In this document: piece after piece, positions 55,601 through 64,000 of the stretch
How the letters are laid out: each line of letters opens with the position of its first letter
Numbering within the stretch: position 1 is the first letter of the stretch
From: Halisarca cf. caerulea
Lineage: Eukaryota > Porifera > Demospongiae > Chondrillida > Halisarcidae
Length of the DNA stretch: 64,000 bases
Reading direction: 5' to 3'
Assembly: GCA_963170055.1 (NCBI GenBank)
Contig: CAUJGJ010000242.1
Span: 4,733,359 to 4,797,358 of the forward strand
Made by a program: the position numbers and the translations under genes
Notes under the pieces: generated by a model
What the model was told of the DNA's origin: nothing
Database searches by the model: none
Seen by the model: only the letters and a program-made list of their open reading frames with translations

Positions 55601-58600
55601 TCACCTTAACAACCGGGGTCTACTCTGTGATTGGTTCAACTGGAAACATTGTTGAGTTTGTATTGGATGATGACGATTTGAATGCGATCAAGGCAGATCC
55701 CGAGTTGGCAGTCAATATGGAATCGACTTTCATCTCCCTCACGACTGATTTCATCCAGGACAAAGCGGGCTTGAACAATCTACCCATTCTGTCATCTTCT
55801 GCCCTGCAGGTTTCTGATTTTGAGCCAGATCGCATGCGACCTACCCTGGACATTCTTGACTTGGACCTCAACACCGGAGTTGTCGTGCTGACCTTCTCAG
55901 AAACTGTCAACGTATCGACCTTCATGCCAAGTATGATTGCCTTTCAAGGTGTTCCATCCGACCCTCTCACGTCTGTTCAACTCACTGGCGGAAATGTCAC
56001 CACTGTTTCTCCTTCACACGTTGTGGAGTTTGTTCTTCTGGACGACGACCTCAATAGGCTCAAGGCGGACCCCACCATCGCGTACATGGACATGTTTAGC
56101 ACTTTCATCACCATGACGGCAGATTCAATCTATGACATGAATGGGAACAGGTTACGGGCAATTTCATCGGCAGGGGCCAAAATGGCTGACTTTTTCACTG
56201 ATGATATGGACCACCCCAGCGTGTATGAAGCAACCCTGAATCTGAACACAAATATTCTTACAATTCTCTTCACAGAAACTGTCAATGTCACCACTTTTGA
56301 TCCAACCTTCGTGTCCTTCTTCAGTAGTCCCTCTGTCAATGCCACAGACAACCACACACTCAATTCCAGTAGGGTCATTTCTGGGATTTCCCCTACTGTT
56401 GAAATCCAGCTAAGCACCGATGACATCAACACCATCAAGACCCTATCGCTGTGTGTGCACTCCAATGCCAGTGACTGTTACCTGTACTTACCAGAGAACA
56501 CCACCTATGACATGGTGAACAGAGGCTCTCTTGAGTTCAACCTCATGTCAATTACAGTCTTGAACGACACTACTCCTCCTTTCATTGAGGAGTTTGTCAG
56601 TTTCAACCTCCAAACTGGAGAGATTGTTGTCAGAATGAGTGAATCTGTGAACCACCTCACCGTCATGCCTGCCCTCCTCACACTCCAGGGCCTGTACGAG
56701 ACTCCGCTGAGCAGAGTTGTCAGTCTTACCGGTACCACCACCTCCACCTCTGGACCGACTGTCTCTCTCACCCTAAGCATGCAAGATCTCGCAGAAGTGA
56801 AGGTGAACGAACACGTGTGTGTGTACAGAGGAGATTGCTACCTTGTAGCTGACATTGGGTTCGTGGAGGATGTGGTTGGCATACCATCTGCAGCTGTCCA
56901 GGAAGTTTCCCCTGGTCTTATTGTCACCACCTTCATCTACGACGCCATTGTGCCCTCACTCATGAATGTCACATTTGATCTGAATCAGGGACTTTTGAGC
57001 TTCACATTTGACGAGCCTGTCGATGTAGACAGTTTCAACACCTCTGGAGTCACCATTCAGGATTCATCCTACCAACCAGGACTTGTTCGCACTCTCACTG
57101 GTGGTACTGTTACCACGACAACTGACAGGTCAATTGTCAATGTCAAACTGACTCGTGACGACCTGAATAACATCAAAGCCAATGGATTTGGAACTGGGGT
57201 TAGCAATACGTTTGTTGTCCTTGCTAACAACACCGTGTTTGATTTGGCTCTGGCTCCAAATGGAAATGAACCGATTGAGAATGGAACCGCTCTGAGTGCG
57301 TTTACCGGAGACTTCACTTCTCCGATGATCCTCCTCTACACACTTGACCTGGAGGAGAACACGCTTACAATCACCTTTGACGAACCTGTGGACCCCTCCA
57401 CACTTCAAGGCACCTTCTTCAACTTGAGCTCTCAGTGTGGTGGCAATGGATCGGTTGTGACTCTTGGCCTGACAGCGCTGCCCAGTAGCGACCGAAGTGT
57501 ACTTGTTCTTGATCTGACAGCTGATGTCACCGAGATTAAGGTTGATACAACCCTCGCTGTTTCCGTGGAAACAACCTATCTTTCAGTGGCAAGTGGAGCA
57601 ATTGAGGATCTTTTCTTCAATGGTCTTCGGAGTGTGTCATGCTTACAGCCAGGAGTGTACCAAGGCTCCATCACACGTCTCAGACTGGACAGTTTTGACC
57701 TTGACCGCAACACGGGCGTGCTCAATCTCACCTTCACTGACGTCGTCGATTCCCTGACTTTCACTGCAGATGGAATCGTCTTCCAGTCTGTGATGGGCAC
57801 AGATTTGTACCCTGGATCTCCAACCTACGGCCTCACCTCTGGATCTCGTACCAACAGTCCCAACGGGAATCTTCTCATTGTTCAGCTCTCACACAGTGAT
57901 CTCCTCAACTTGAACTCGATTCCCGCCCTAGCAACAGATGCCAACGATACCTACCTCACCATCAGAGCTGATGTTGTGGATGACACACGTGGCGAGGACA
58001 TGATAGCCATCACTGATGGGAAAGCTTTGAAAGTCACAAACTTCTATGGCGACTCCATCCCACCAGAGCTCTCCACCTTCACACTTGACATGAACCTTGG
58101 ACAACTTAATCTGACGTTCTCGGAAACCATCAACGAAACCAGTGTGGTGTACGAAGGAATGTCTTTGTACGCTAATGGATCCATCAATGCCACCATGTAC
58201 ACACTAACATCATCCGGATCCGACGTGGTGAGATCGATTGATGGCTTCACAGCTGTGATTTACATCAATGATTATGACCTGAACAACATCAAGGCCATAT
58301 TCGACCTGGGAACATCAATGACCGACACCCACCTGGCCATCACTGCTGGCACCATCACTGACCTCGCTAACAATCCTGTGCTTCCATCTGTCATCAAGAT
58401 GGTCTCAAACTATACAGCTGATGAAACTCCGCCCACCCTTCAAAGGTGGACCCTTGATATGGACACCGGATTGGTCGTACTCACATTCTCGGAAACAGTC
58501 GATATTGACACTTTCGACGCCAGTGGACTCTTCGTGCAGAATTTCCGCAACACCACTAACAGAATGGGAGAAACAGTCACCCTGTCCAGCACAAATGCAT

Positions 58601-61600
58601 CCATGACAGACAATGGCATTGTCAGTGTGTACCTCAACCTTCAGGATCGAAGCTCTCTGCAAGCAGGCCTGAACTTGGCTACAGCACGGCACACGAGCTA
58701 CCTAGGAGTACTGTCGGTGGCGATCAACGATACGGCTGCCAACCAGGTGGTGGAGATATCATCTCAGAATGCTCTCATCGCTGCTAACTACACAGCAGAT
58801 GCTACTGACCCTGTCTTGGAGTCCTTCTCCGTCAACATGGAAACATCAGTCATCGATTTCACCTTCAGCGAAGTGATTTTGACTGACTCCTTTGATCCAA
58901 CTGCAGTCACACTCCAGAATGCAAGTGTTTTGGTTCCTGCATCGTCTGTTGTTCTCACTGGTGGGATGTTCCTCTCGTCCAGTTGGCACACACTGAGTCT
59001 CCAGCTGAACTTTTCGGATGCCAACCAGGTCAAGTTCATCACAGATCTTGCCACCAGCATGAACGATACTTTCATTTCCTTCACTGACGATGCCTTCAAC
59101 GATGCAGCGGGACGCAAGATTGTTGCTCGGCCCTCCAACGATGCCCTGATGGCATTTATGGTCATTCCCGATGGACGCCCACCAGTCATCACCAATTTCA
59201 CATTGGACCTCAATAGCAGCTTCCTTGTTCTCACGTTTGATGAGATTGTTCGTGGGTCAACTCTGAATGTCTCTTACATCAGTTTGCTTTCATCAGACAA
59301 CACCACTCTTAGTCTCCCCACTGTCACCCTCACCACCAGTACTGTCGTTCTAGCCGACGATTACATCATTGAAGTTCAACTGAGTGTGGATGACATCAAC
59401 AGTTTGGTGTTGGAACCTACTCTGGCCACCGATGCTAGCACCACCTTTTTGTCGGTGGAATACGGAGCTGTGTATGACTTCAACAGCAATCCATTCAATG
59501 GTACAGACACCCCCATCCCGGCCTCGCTGTATGTGAGAGATTCCTCACCTCCAGAACTCGCCACCCTCTCCGTGGACATGACACAACGCACACTTACGTT
59601 GGATTTCGATGAGCCGGTCGACATCTCGTCCCTCCGGATCACACGAGTACACCTCCAGAATGCCCTCGGTGGATCCAGCTACACACTCACCAATGTAAGC
59701 TCCTCCAACAGCTCAAGTGGAGGCACTGTTGTCATTGACCTAGGTCGGGCCGATTTTGACTCACTTGGGACTTTCCCAGACCTCTACACTTCATTGGGGA
59801 ATTCCTACATTGTTTTATCCAGTGGTGCCATCAGTGATCCGTCGGGTACAGAGATTCGAGCTACCTCTCCTCTGCAGGCCTCTCTGTTCATCAACGACAC
59901 TATTCCTCCAGAACTTGTGGACTTCCAGATCGATTTGATCACTGGTGTGATCAGATTGAATTTCTCGGAAACGATCAATGTTCTTACATTGGATCCAACT
60001 CTCATTGTCATCCAAAGTGATGGCTCCACGTCGCCAACCAGTAATGTCACACTCAGCCGGAAGACCTCCATGATGAATTACTCGTCAGTGGTCGAACTTC
60101 AGCTGAGCCGTTACGATTTCGGTGCCATCAAAGCTGACACAAACCTATCCACTGATCCCAACAACACTTTCATCCGACTTCTTGATGGAGCCATCACAGA
60201 TGCTTTCGGAGTCCCCATCAACGAGACAGTTCTGCCAGCATCATCTGTCGAGCCAGACACAGCCAATCCCAACCTTGTGTCATTCTCACTTGACTTGGAC
60301 CAGCGTGTGTTGGTGCTGCAGTTTGACGAAGCAGTTGACCCAGCTTCTGTCATGATCACAGAAGTGATGCTGAGTGATAACATTGACGGCACACCCGGTC
60401 TGATCCGCTACCAGATACGGAACACATCCAGCTTTATCGTGGAGAACTTCACCAGTGTGAGGATTGATCTCAGCGTTGAAGACGCTGTTCGTCTCTCGAG
60501 GCCCGACCTCTGCACCAACAGGAGCAATTGCTACATCACGTTCAGCAGCTTGTTGCTTCGCGACACATCGACCAACCCTGTCAATCCAATCTTTGTAGGC
60601 GAGCCCATCACCTCCTTCACAAATGACACAACCAGGCCTTCTCTTGTGGAGTTCACTTCCTTTGATTTCAACAACGGACAGCTCATGTTGAGCTTCTCTG
60701 AAACTGTCAATGTGGACAGCATCAACACTTCTGCTATCACATTGTATGAAGTGTTCTCACACACAGGAGAATCTGTCACCTTGAGTGGAGGGGAATTACC
60801 CACAGTAGACGATGATGTCATCACCATCACCTTGACAACAGCTGACGTCAATGCCCTCAAGCAGCAACAGAGACTTTGCAGGAACAGATTTTCTTGCAAC
60901 ATTGTGTTTGGTGAGGAGCTGTTGAGTGATCGTGCTGGAAATACCATCGAACCTACATCTCCACCTATGGTGTTTGTCCTTTCGGAGACGGGGCCAGTGT
61001 TACCAGATGTAACTCCACCAATGCTGCTGTCTTACTCTCTTGACATGAACAGTTTGACCCTCTCATTCTACTTTGATGAGATTGTGGATGCGGCTGCCTC
61101 TAGTGCACGAGAATTGACACTGGTTGATGCCGTGAACGGATCCATCTCCTACACGCTAACAGATTCCAACCGACTGACCACCACCCGTGAGACTTTTGTT
61201 GAGATACAGCTCGGACCTAGTGACGAAATCGCCATCAAGGCTACGCTTGGGCTGGCTACCAGTAGGGACAACACATTTGCAATGTACACAGCTGCCTTTG
61301 TTCGTGACGTTGGTGCTGCCTCTGTCAATGGCAGCAATCTGATCGTTCCCGTTCTTCTTGCCGAAGCAGAGCAAGCCACCAACTACACCCCAGACAGTAC
61401 TCCACCGAATGTAGTCAGCTTTGATGTGTTGAACATCAATGAAGCTCCTGGAGCCAGGCGACTGGAGATAACTGCAGATGAGCCACTATCTGATGATGTC
61501 ATCATTGGGGGAATTACCCTCTATCCCTTTGCAACCGGCGGTACTGGTATCACTCTCAGTGAAGCTGCAGTCAGTTATGACAACCCGGCTGACAAAAGAA

Positions 61601-64000
61601 CCATTATTGTCACGCTCTCGGATGAAGACCTGAAGACCATAAAACTCAACACCAACACACCATCAATGATCTTCTACAACTATCTTGGTCTTCTTTCCGG
61701 TACGCTGAGAGACACAGCAGGAAACAACCACACTGCTATCAACGGAAGCTCTCCACTACGATCTGTGGCGTACACTCCTGACACGACTCCTCCACGTCTT
61801 GACAGCTACATCCTCGACATGGACGAAGGTCTGATTCAGGCCACGTTCAGTGACATCATGGATCCTGCCAGCTACACTGCAGAACGTCTGGTGTTCATAT
61901 CTGCAGTGGGTGATCCCGAATCCAGCGGTTTGAGGATTGTCGGCTATGCCAACAGTACCGCAGACTACTCCATTGACTTCCGACTCCTTTCCAGTGATTT
62001 GAATGCCCTGAAAGCCCGTACCGATCTTGCCACATCTCTCAATGATTCTGTCATTTCCATCTCTTCTGATTTCATCAGTGATTTAGCCAACCTTGGAGTT
62101 GTCTCCACACAGTTAGCTGCTGCCAATTTCACAGCCGATGAAACTCCTCCCGAACTTTTGGCCTTTGAATTGGACCTGGATGGAGAGAGACTCATTTTGA
62201 GTTTCTCCGAAGTTGTCGACTTGACCACTTTCAATGTGACCAGCTTCACCCTCCAGAACACCATGAGCGGGTTAGGTGATCGTCGTCCGCTGTCCGGAGG
62301 CACACCAACCAGATCCGGATCCTCGGTTGTGGTGGAGATCCAACTGGTCCCAGATGACATCAACTACATCAAGTCAAGAGGAAACTTTGGAACTGGTAGT
62401 ACCGACACCTTCCTCTCATTGGACTCCACTGCTCTTGAAGACTTCAACGGTAACAACATCGAAGCTGTTCCCATTAACATGGCCCAACCTGTTAGCAATG
62501 TCAGCATCGACGTGTCAAATCCGTTGTTGGTCAGTTTCAATCTGGACATGAACACTGGACTGCTCGAGTTGACATTCTCGGAATCTGTTGACGCCAGTAG
62601 TTTGCAAGTTAGCTCGTTCACCATTCTGGCAGCACCATCGTCCAGCATCGCTCACACACTGACTAGTACCATCAAGACATCAGATGACGGCATTAACGTC
62701 AATGTGACACTCAACGACCATGATTTGAACTCCATCAAAGCTACAAACGGATTGGCTACCTCAAACCTGACCACTTACATCACTCACGGTAACGCAGCTG
62801 TCATGGATACCAGCACAAATCCCATTGATGCCATCACAATGGGAATTTCTGTGACCACATACACACCAGATGTTGAGGAACCTGAACTTGATGGATTTAT
62901 CTTGAATCTTGATGGCACACCATCTTTGATCCTCACTTTCTCTGAAACTGTCAGCTTGTCGTCCATCAATGCGTCGGCCTTCGCTCTTCAGAGCTCAGAA
63001 GACAATGCCATTGAAGTCATACCCATTTCAAATGGTACTATTCTCAGTTCCAATTTGAATATGGTTACAATCGGTTTGGAAACAGAGGATGCCAACCAGA
63101 TCAAGCGTTCTCCACTGATTGGTCAATTGGTATCGACATTCATCACCGTGGAAACAGGAGCAGCTGCTGATCGTGATGGCAACGAGCTGGTGGGTGTGAA
63201 TGCCTCTAATGCCATCAGAGCCAGTAATGTCATTCTGGATAGAACACCACCTGAATTGGAAGGTTTCCATTTGGATCTGGAATCAGACCCAATCCTCTAC
63301 TTGACTTTCAGTGAGATTGTAGATGGCTCTCCAATCATGTTTGAATCGATTGGACTGAAGTCATCTGAGATGGGACCAATCGAAGTCAATCTCACAGTCA
63401 ATGAAGTGCTCCAACCATTCACAAGTTCCATTGTTCCCGTCAACCTCAGTAGAGAAGTGTCCGTGGCCTTGAAGAGCATCTCAACGCTCTGCCAGACCCG
63501 TTCCAACTGCTTTATTGAAATTCAAAATGGAACAGTGAACGATCTCTTCACCAATTCACTACTGGGAAGTGTGGGTGTACAGGCAACCATGGATCCAGTA
63601 GCGGACATTACACCACCAAACCTCCTGTACTTTGATGCCATTGAGCAGATCTCCAACCCTGTGCCCTTCAAACTTGTGCTGTACTTCGATGAACCAGTCA
63701 TGATAGCAGATAACTCATCTCTTATCCCATCTGTACAGTTGCTTAGCAACAGCAGTGAACTTTCAGCTGTTACGTACAACCTGTCTAGAAGTTACTTTGT
63801 CAACCTTGGAGACTATGCAGATGTCGAGATTTACCTTGAAACAAGTGATCTCATCGATATCCAGATGACCAGGGAGATATTGACAGGGGAGAATTCCACC
63901 TTTTTGCGAGTGTTTGCTTCAAGCTTTTCAGATGTGTATAGGAACACCATCATGGTTTCTTCTGATCCCCAAATGGTGAGAAATTATGTTGGGGATTTTG
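7244..64000 (+). CDS. Giant secreted tandem-repeat protein, about 147 Ig-like units, open at the right edge
   Basis: Exons 7244-7256, 7325-7384, 7590-34520, 34724-39694, 40061-40401, 40945-52333 and 52814 to beyond 64000 join in frame with GT-AG introns (phases 1, 1, 1, 1, 0, 1). They give 54,892 coding nt, about 18,297 residues, and no end in sight. After a signal peptide the protein is a string of about 124-residue units. Each unit runs PDTTPPxLxSF, LDLNxGxLxLTFSExV, a LTGGT region, DLNxIKxxxxLATS, NTYLS, then VxDxxGNPV. The all-beta pattern and the conserved D-x-x-GN resemble bacterial Ig-like repeats of the SWM and Big_5 type; this is recognition by eye, not a search. NxS/T sequons are very common and cysteine is rare. 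A role as an extracellular matrix or adhesion filament is inferred. I do not recognise a named gene. Confidence 0.85.
7325..7384 (+). CDS. Giant gene, signal-peptide exon
   Basis: The acceptor CTTCTTGCAG ends at 7324 and the donor GATG|GTGAGC follows 7384. The exon encodes [19 protein letters not shown], a clear signal-peptide hydrophobic core with small residues (A-F-S-A-A-A) for cleavage. It ends in phase 1, like most later exons. The flanking introns are short (68 and 205 bp). Confidence 0.8.
7590..34520 (+). CDS. Giant gene, 26.9-kb exon with units 1 to 73
   Basis: The acceptor TGTCCTCAG ends at 7589. The exon runs 26,931 bp in one frame to ATGAATACAG|GTGTGT at 34520. It holds 72 full or near-full repeat units and the first strand of a 73rd (TLDMNT|G). 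Unit 1 (from about 7605) is broken by the acidic insert described separately. The next is the FxxFDLxxG type with the first C-x5-C pair. The exon covers a shortened 11-unit leading block, then full 23-unit super-repeats from about 12030 and 20720, and most of the one from 29230. The lack of any stop over 27 kb shows selection on the frame. Confidence 0.93.
7770..7985 (+). other. Acidic insert and furin-like site in the N-terminal part of the giant protein
   Basis: After a partial first repeat the frame encodes [18 protein letters not shown], then a linker and [13 protein letters not shown] fits the furin consensus R-x-[K/R]-R. An Asp-rich stretch between a signal peptide and a dibasic site suggests a propeptide, or a calcium-binding or mineral-binding tail that is trimmed off. 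The cleavage itself is inferred. Confidence 0.6.
7985..12029 (+). repeat. Leading block of the repeat array (11 of an expected 12 units)
   Basis: Units start near 7985, 8390, 8745, 9110, 9470, 9845, 10215, 10590, 10950, 11315 and 11685. Compared with later blocks of this type, which have 12 units, the marker units appear one place early: the FND-type unit at 8745 and the insertion-type unit at 10590. One unit between 7985 and 8745 is therefore missing. Confidence 0.8.
12030..20719 (+). repeat. Super-repeat 1 (23 units)
   Basis: 11 units start near 12040, 12420, 12810, 13185, 13570, 13945, 14330, 14690, 15055, 15435 and 15805. They are followed by 12 near 16200, 16595, 16998, 17380, 17765, 18145, 18515, 18885, 19260, 19612, 19980 and 20365. 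C-x5-6-C units occupy the first and last place of each block. Confidence 0.88.
20720..29229 (+). repeat. Super-repeat 2 (23 units)
   Basis: 11 units start near 20735, 21105, 21470, 21835, 22210, 22555, 22930, 23290, 23630, 24005 and 24385. 12 follow near 24755, 25155, 25525, 25905, 26280, 26655, 27030, 27405, 27780, 28165, 28515 and 28895. The marker units keep the places they have in super-repeat 1. Confidence 0.88.
29230..37964 (+). repeat. Super-repeat 3 (23 units, one intron)
   Basis: 11 units start near 29245, 29615, 29990, 30360, 30730, 31095, 31470, 31855, 32225, 32605 and 32970. 12 follow near 33360, 33740, 34110, 34480, 35050, 35430, 35790, 36160, 36520, 36890, 37270 and 37625. The 203-bp intron 34521-34723 splits the fourth unit of the second block. 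The coding length is about 8.53 kb. Confidence 0.87.
34521..34723 (+). repeat. Intron made largely of (TG)n
   Basis: The splice donor is the first GT of a (GT)n tract that runs, with GCATG interruptions, to about 34630. A pyrimidine-rich acceptor (CCTTTTCCACAG) ends at 34723. Joining 34520 to 34724 restores the repeat motif ([15 protein letters not shown]). Confidence 0.93.
34724..39694 (+). CDS. Giant gene, 5.0-kb exon (units 73 to 86)
   Basis: The exon starts with the second strand of unit 73 and ends inside unit 86 at VNLTD (GATG|GTGAGT). It completes super-repeat 3 and carries the first five units of super-repeat 4. The unit at 36520 has the position-9 insertion ([16 protein letters not shown]) and, unusually, its own C-x5-C (CQTNDTC). 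Phase 1 at both ends. Confidence 0.92.
39695..40060 (+). repeat. Intron with a TG/CG-rich microsatellite
   Basis: A 366-bp intron with GTGAGT donor and GCTCCTCAG acceptor. TG repeats with CG interruptions span about 39800-39960. It splits the DLNxIK strand of unit 86 (NLTD|LQNAIK). Confidence 0.92.
40061..40401 (+). CDS. Giant gene, 341-bp exon
   Basis: The small exon carries the rest of unit 86 ([13 protein letters not shown], then DLFGN) and the first half of unit 87 ([15 protein letters not shown] to MGTVQE). It enters in phase 1 and leaves in phase 0 at CAGGAG|GTGAGA. It is about one repeat long but offset by half a unit. Confidence 0.9.
40402..40944 (+). other. 543-bp intron carrying a MITE-like insert
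   Basis: Donor GTGAGA, acceptor TGTTTTCAG ending 40944. Joining 40401 to 40945 completes unit 87 ([21 protein letters not shown]). The middle holds an inverted-repeat element, listed separately. Confidence 0.9.
40596..40760. mobile_element. MITE-like element with CAGTRAA inverted ends
   Basis: The left end CAGTGAAACCACTTGTATAG and the reverse complement of the right end, CAGTAAAGCCTGTCTATAAA, share most positions, followed by AGACCAC on both sides. At about 165 bp without coding capacity it resembles pogo/Tigger-type miniature elements, whose ends begin CAGT. The flanking TA duplication is not clean. Confidence 0.6.
40945..52333 (+). CDS. Giant gene, 11.4-kb exon (units 87 to 117)
   Basis: 11,389 bp in one frame, ending QYT plus one base at ACAA|GTAAGT, exactly at the linker between two units. 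It completes super-repeat 4 and carries the first 13 units of super-repeat 5. The unit at 48240 has an extra cysteine pair (RSGCTTG and GSACLSS), and the next unit lacks the PP linker. Codon phase matches at both ends. Confidence 0.93.
52334..52813 (+). other. 480-bp intron at a unit boundary, with a TIR element
   Basis: Donor GTAAGT, acceptor CCATTTCCAG ending 52813, phase 1. The join gives [14 protein letters not shown], the normal inter-unit linker. Most of the intron is the TIR element at 52472-52738. Confidence 0.92.
52472..52738. mobile_element. MITE with TIRs, TA target duplication and an internal 91-bp repeat
   Basis: The left end starts CAGTGGTCCTTGCTTAGTAA. The reverse complement of the right end starts CAGTGAAACTTGCTTAGTAC. 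TA flanks both ends (52470-52471 and 52739-52740), as in Tc1/mariner/pogo transposition. Inside, a 91-bp segment beginning AGTACCTGGTTTAGTAC (52491) is repeated at 52582 and begins a third time at 52673. No coding capacity. Confidence 0.78.
52814..64000 (+). CDS. Giant gene, exon of at least 11.2 kb, open at the right edge (units 118 to 147)
   Basis: It opens in phase after CCAG and I found no in-frame stop up to the edge, where the frame reads MVRNYVGDF, the usual end of a unit. It completes super-repeat 5 and carries 20 units of super-repeat 6. The unit at 57320 shares with the unit at 48240 an extra cysteine pair (SSQCGGN and VSCLQPG). No transmembrane segment, GPI signal or non-repeat domain appears, so the C-terminus lies further right. 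Confidence 0.92.
56563..64000 (+). repeat. Super-repeat 6 (first 20 units, cut by the window)
   Basis: 11 units start near 56570, 56945, 57320, 57690, 58065, 58430, 58805, 59175, 59545, 59905 and 60265. Then come units near 60640, 61015, 61400, 61790, 62145, 62520, 62880, 63250 and 63615. The last is the position-9 insertion type ([17 protein letters not shown]), exactly where the period predicts it. Confidence 0.87.

Larger units (their letters stand above)
47480..56562 (+). repeat. Super-repeat 5 (23 units, one intron)
   Basis: 11 units start near 47490, 47860, 48240, 48610, 48985, 49360, 49740, 50115, 50480, 50810 and 51175. 12 follow near 51555, 51965, 52825, 53190, 53575, 53970, 54340, 54720, 55090, 55460, 55835 and 56205. 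The coding length is about 8.6 kb without the 480-bp intron. Confidence 0.87.

Noticed and set aside
7600..64000. Many minus-strand open frames of 60-200 codons across the giant gene
   Set aside because: They overlap the repeat exons antisense, recur at equivalent repeat positions and show no family motifs. They are shadows caused by the codon bias of the sense strand.
7985..64000. Bacterial contamination as the source of the repeats
   Set aside because: Clear GT-AG introns with in-phase joins, intronic MITEs and microsatellites, and a eukaryotic neighbourhood all argue for a resident nuclear gene.

Overview
The window is eukaryotic and almost certainly from an invertebrate animal. It has spliced genes with GT-AG introns, long (CA)n/(TG)n microsatellites, minisatellites, three small non-coding elements with inverted ends, the 3' end of a retroelement, and homologues of the animal genes WDTC1 and C7orf25. 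The retroelement type and the giant extracellular gene suggest a sponge or another early-branching animal, but nothing here fixes the species.

Layout. 1-640: the 3' end of a retroelement, entering from the left and ending in a poly(A) run that abuts an 18-bp minisatellite. 1117-1577 (+): an exon of a WDTC1/DCAF-like WD40 protein. 2066-3942 (-): the last five exons of a UPF0415 (C7orf25-like) gene, tail to tail with the WD40 gene; its introns are largely microsatellite and minisatellite. 3943-7243: mostly non-coding, with one inverted-repeat element, a CRE-like palindrome and a (TG)n tract.

7244 to beyond 64000 (+): one giant gene fills the rest. It starts with a split signal-peptide exon pair, then exons of 26.9 kb, 5.0 kb, 0.34 kb, 11.4 kb and at least 11.2 kb, with no in-frame stop seen at any join and still open at the right edge. 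The window holds about 54.9 kb of coding sequence, about 18,297 residues. The product is secreted or cell-surface, rich in N-glycosylation sequons, and made of about 147 tandem beta-sandwich-like units of about 124 residues. The units resemble bacterial Ig-like/SWM-type surface repeats.

The repeats are hierarchical. Units form blocks of 11 or 12. The two block types alternate as a 23-unit super-repeat of about 8.5-8.7 kb of coding sequence, present about 6.5 times in register. Every block boundary is marked by two successive units carrying a C-x5-7-C pair. Positions 4 and 9 of the blocks have their own variants that recur with the same period. The first block is one unit short and is preceded by an acidic insert and a furin-like site. 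I do not recognise this gene by name; it is the most novel thing in the window.
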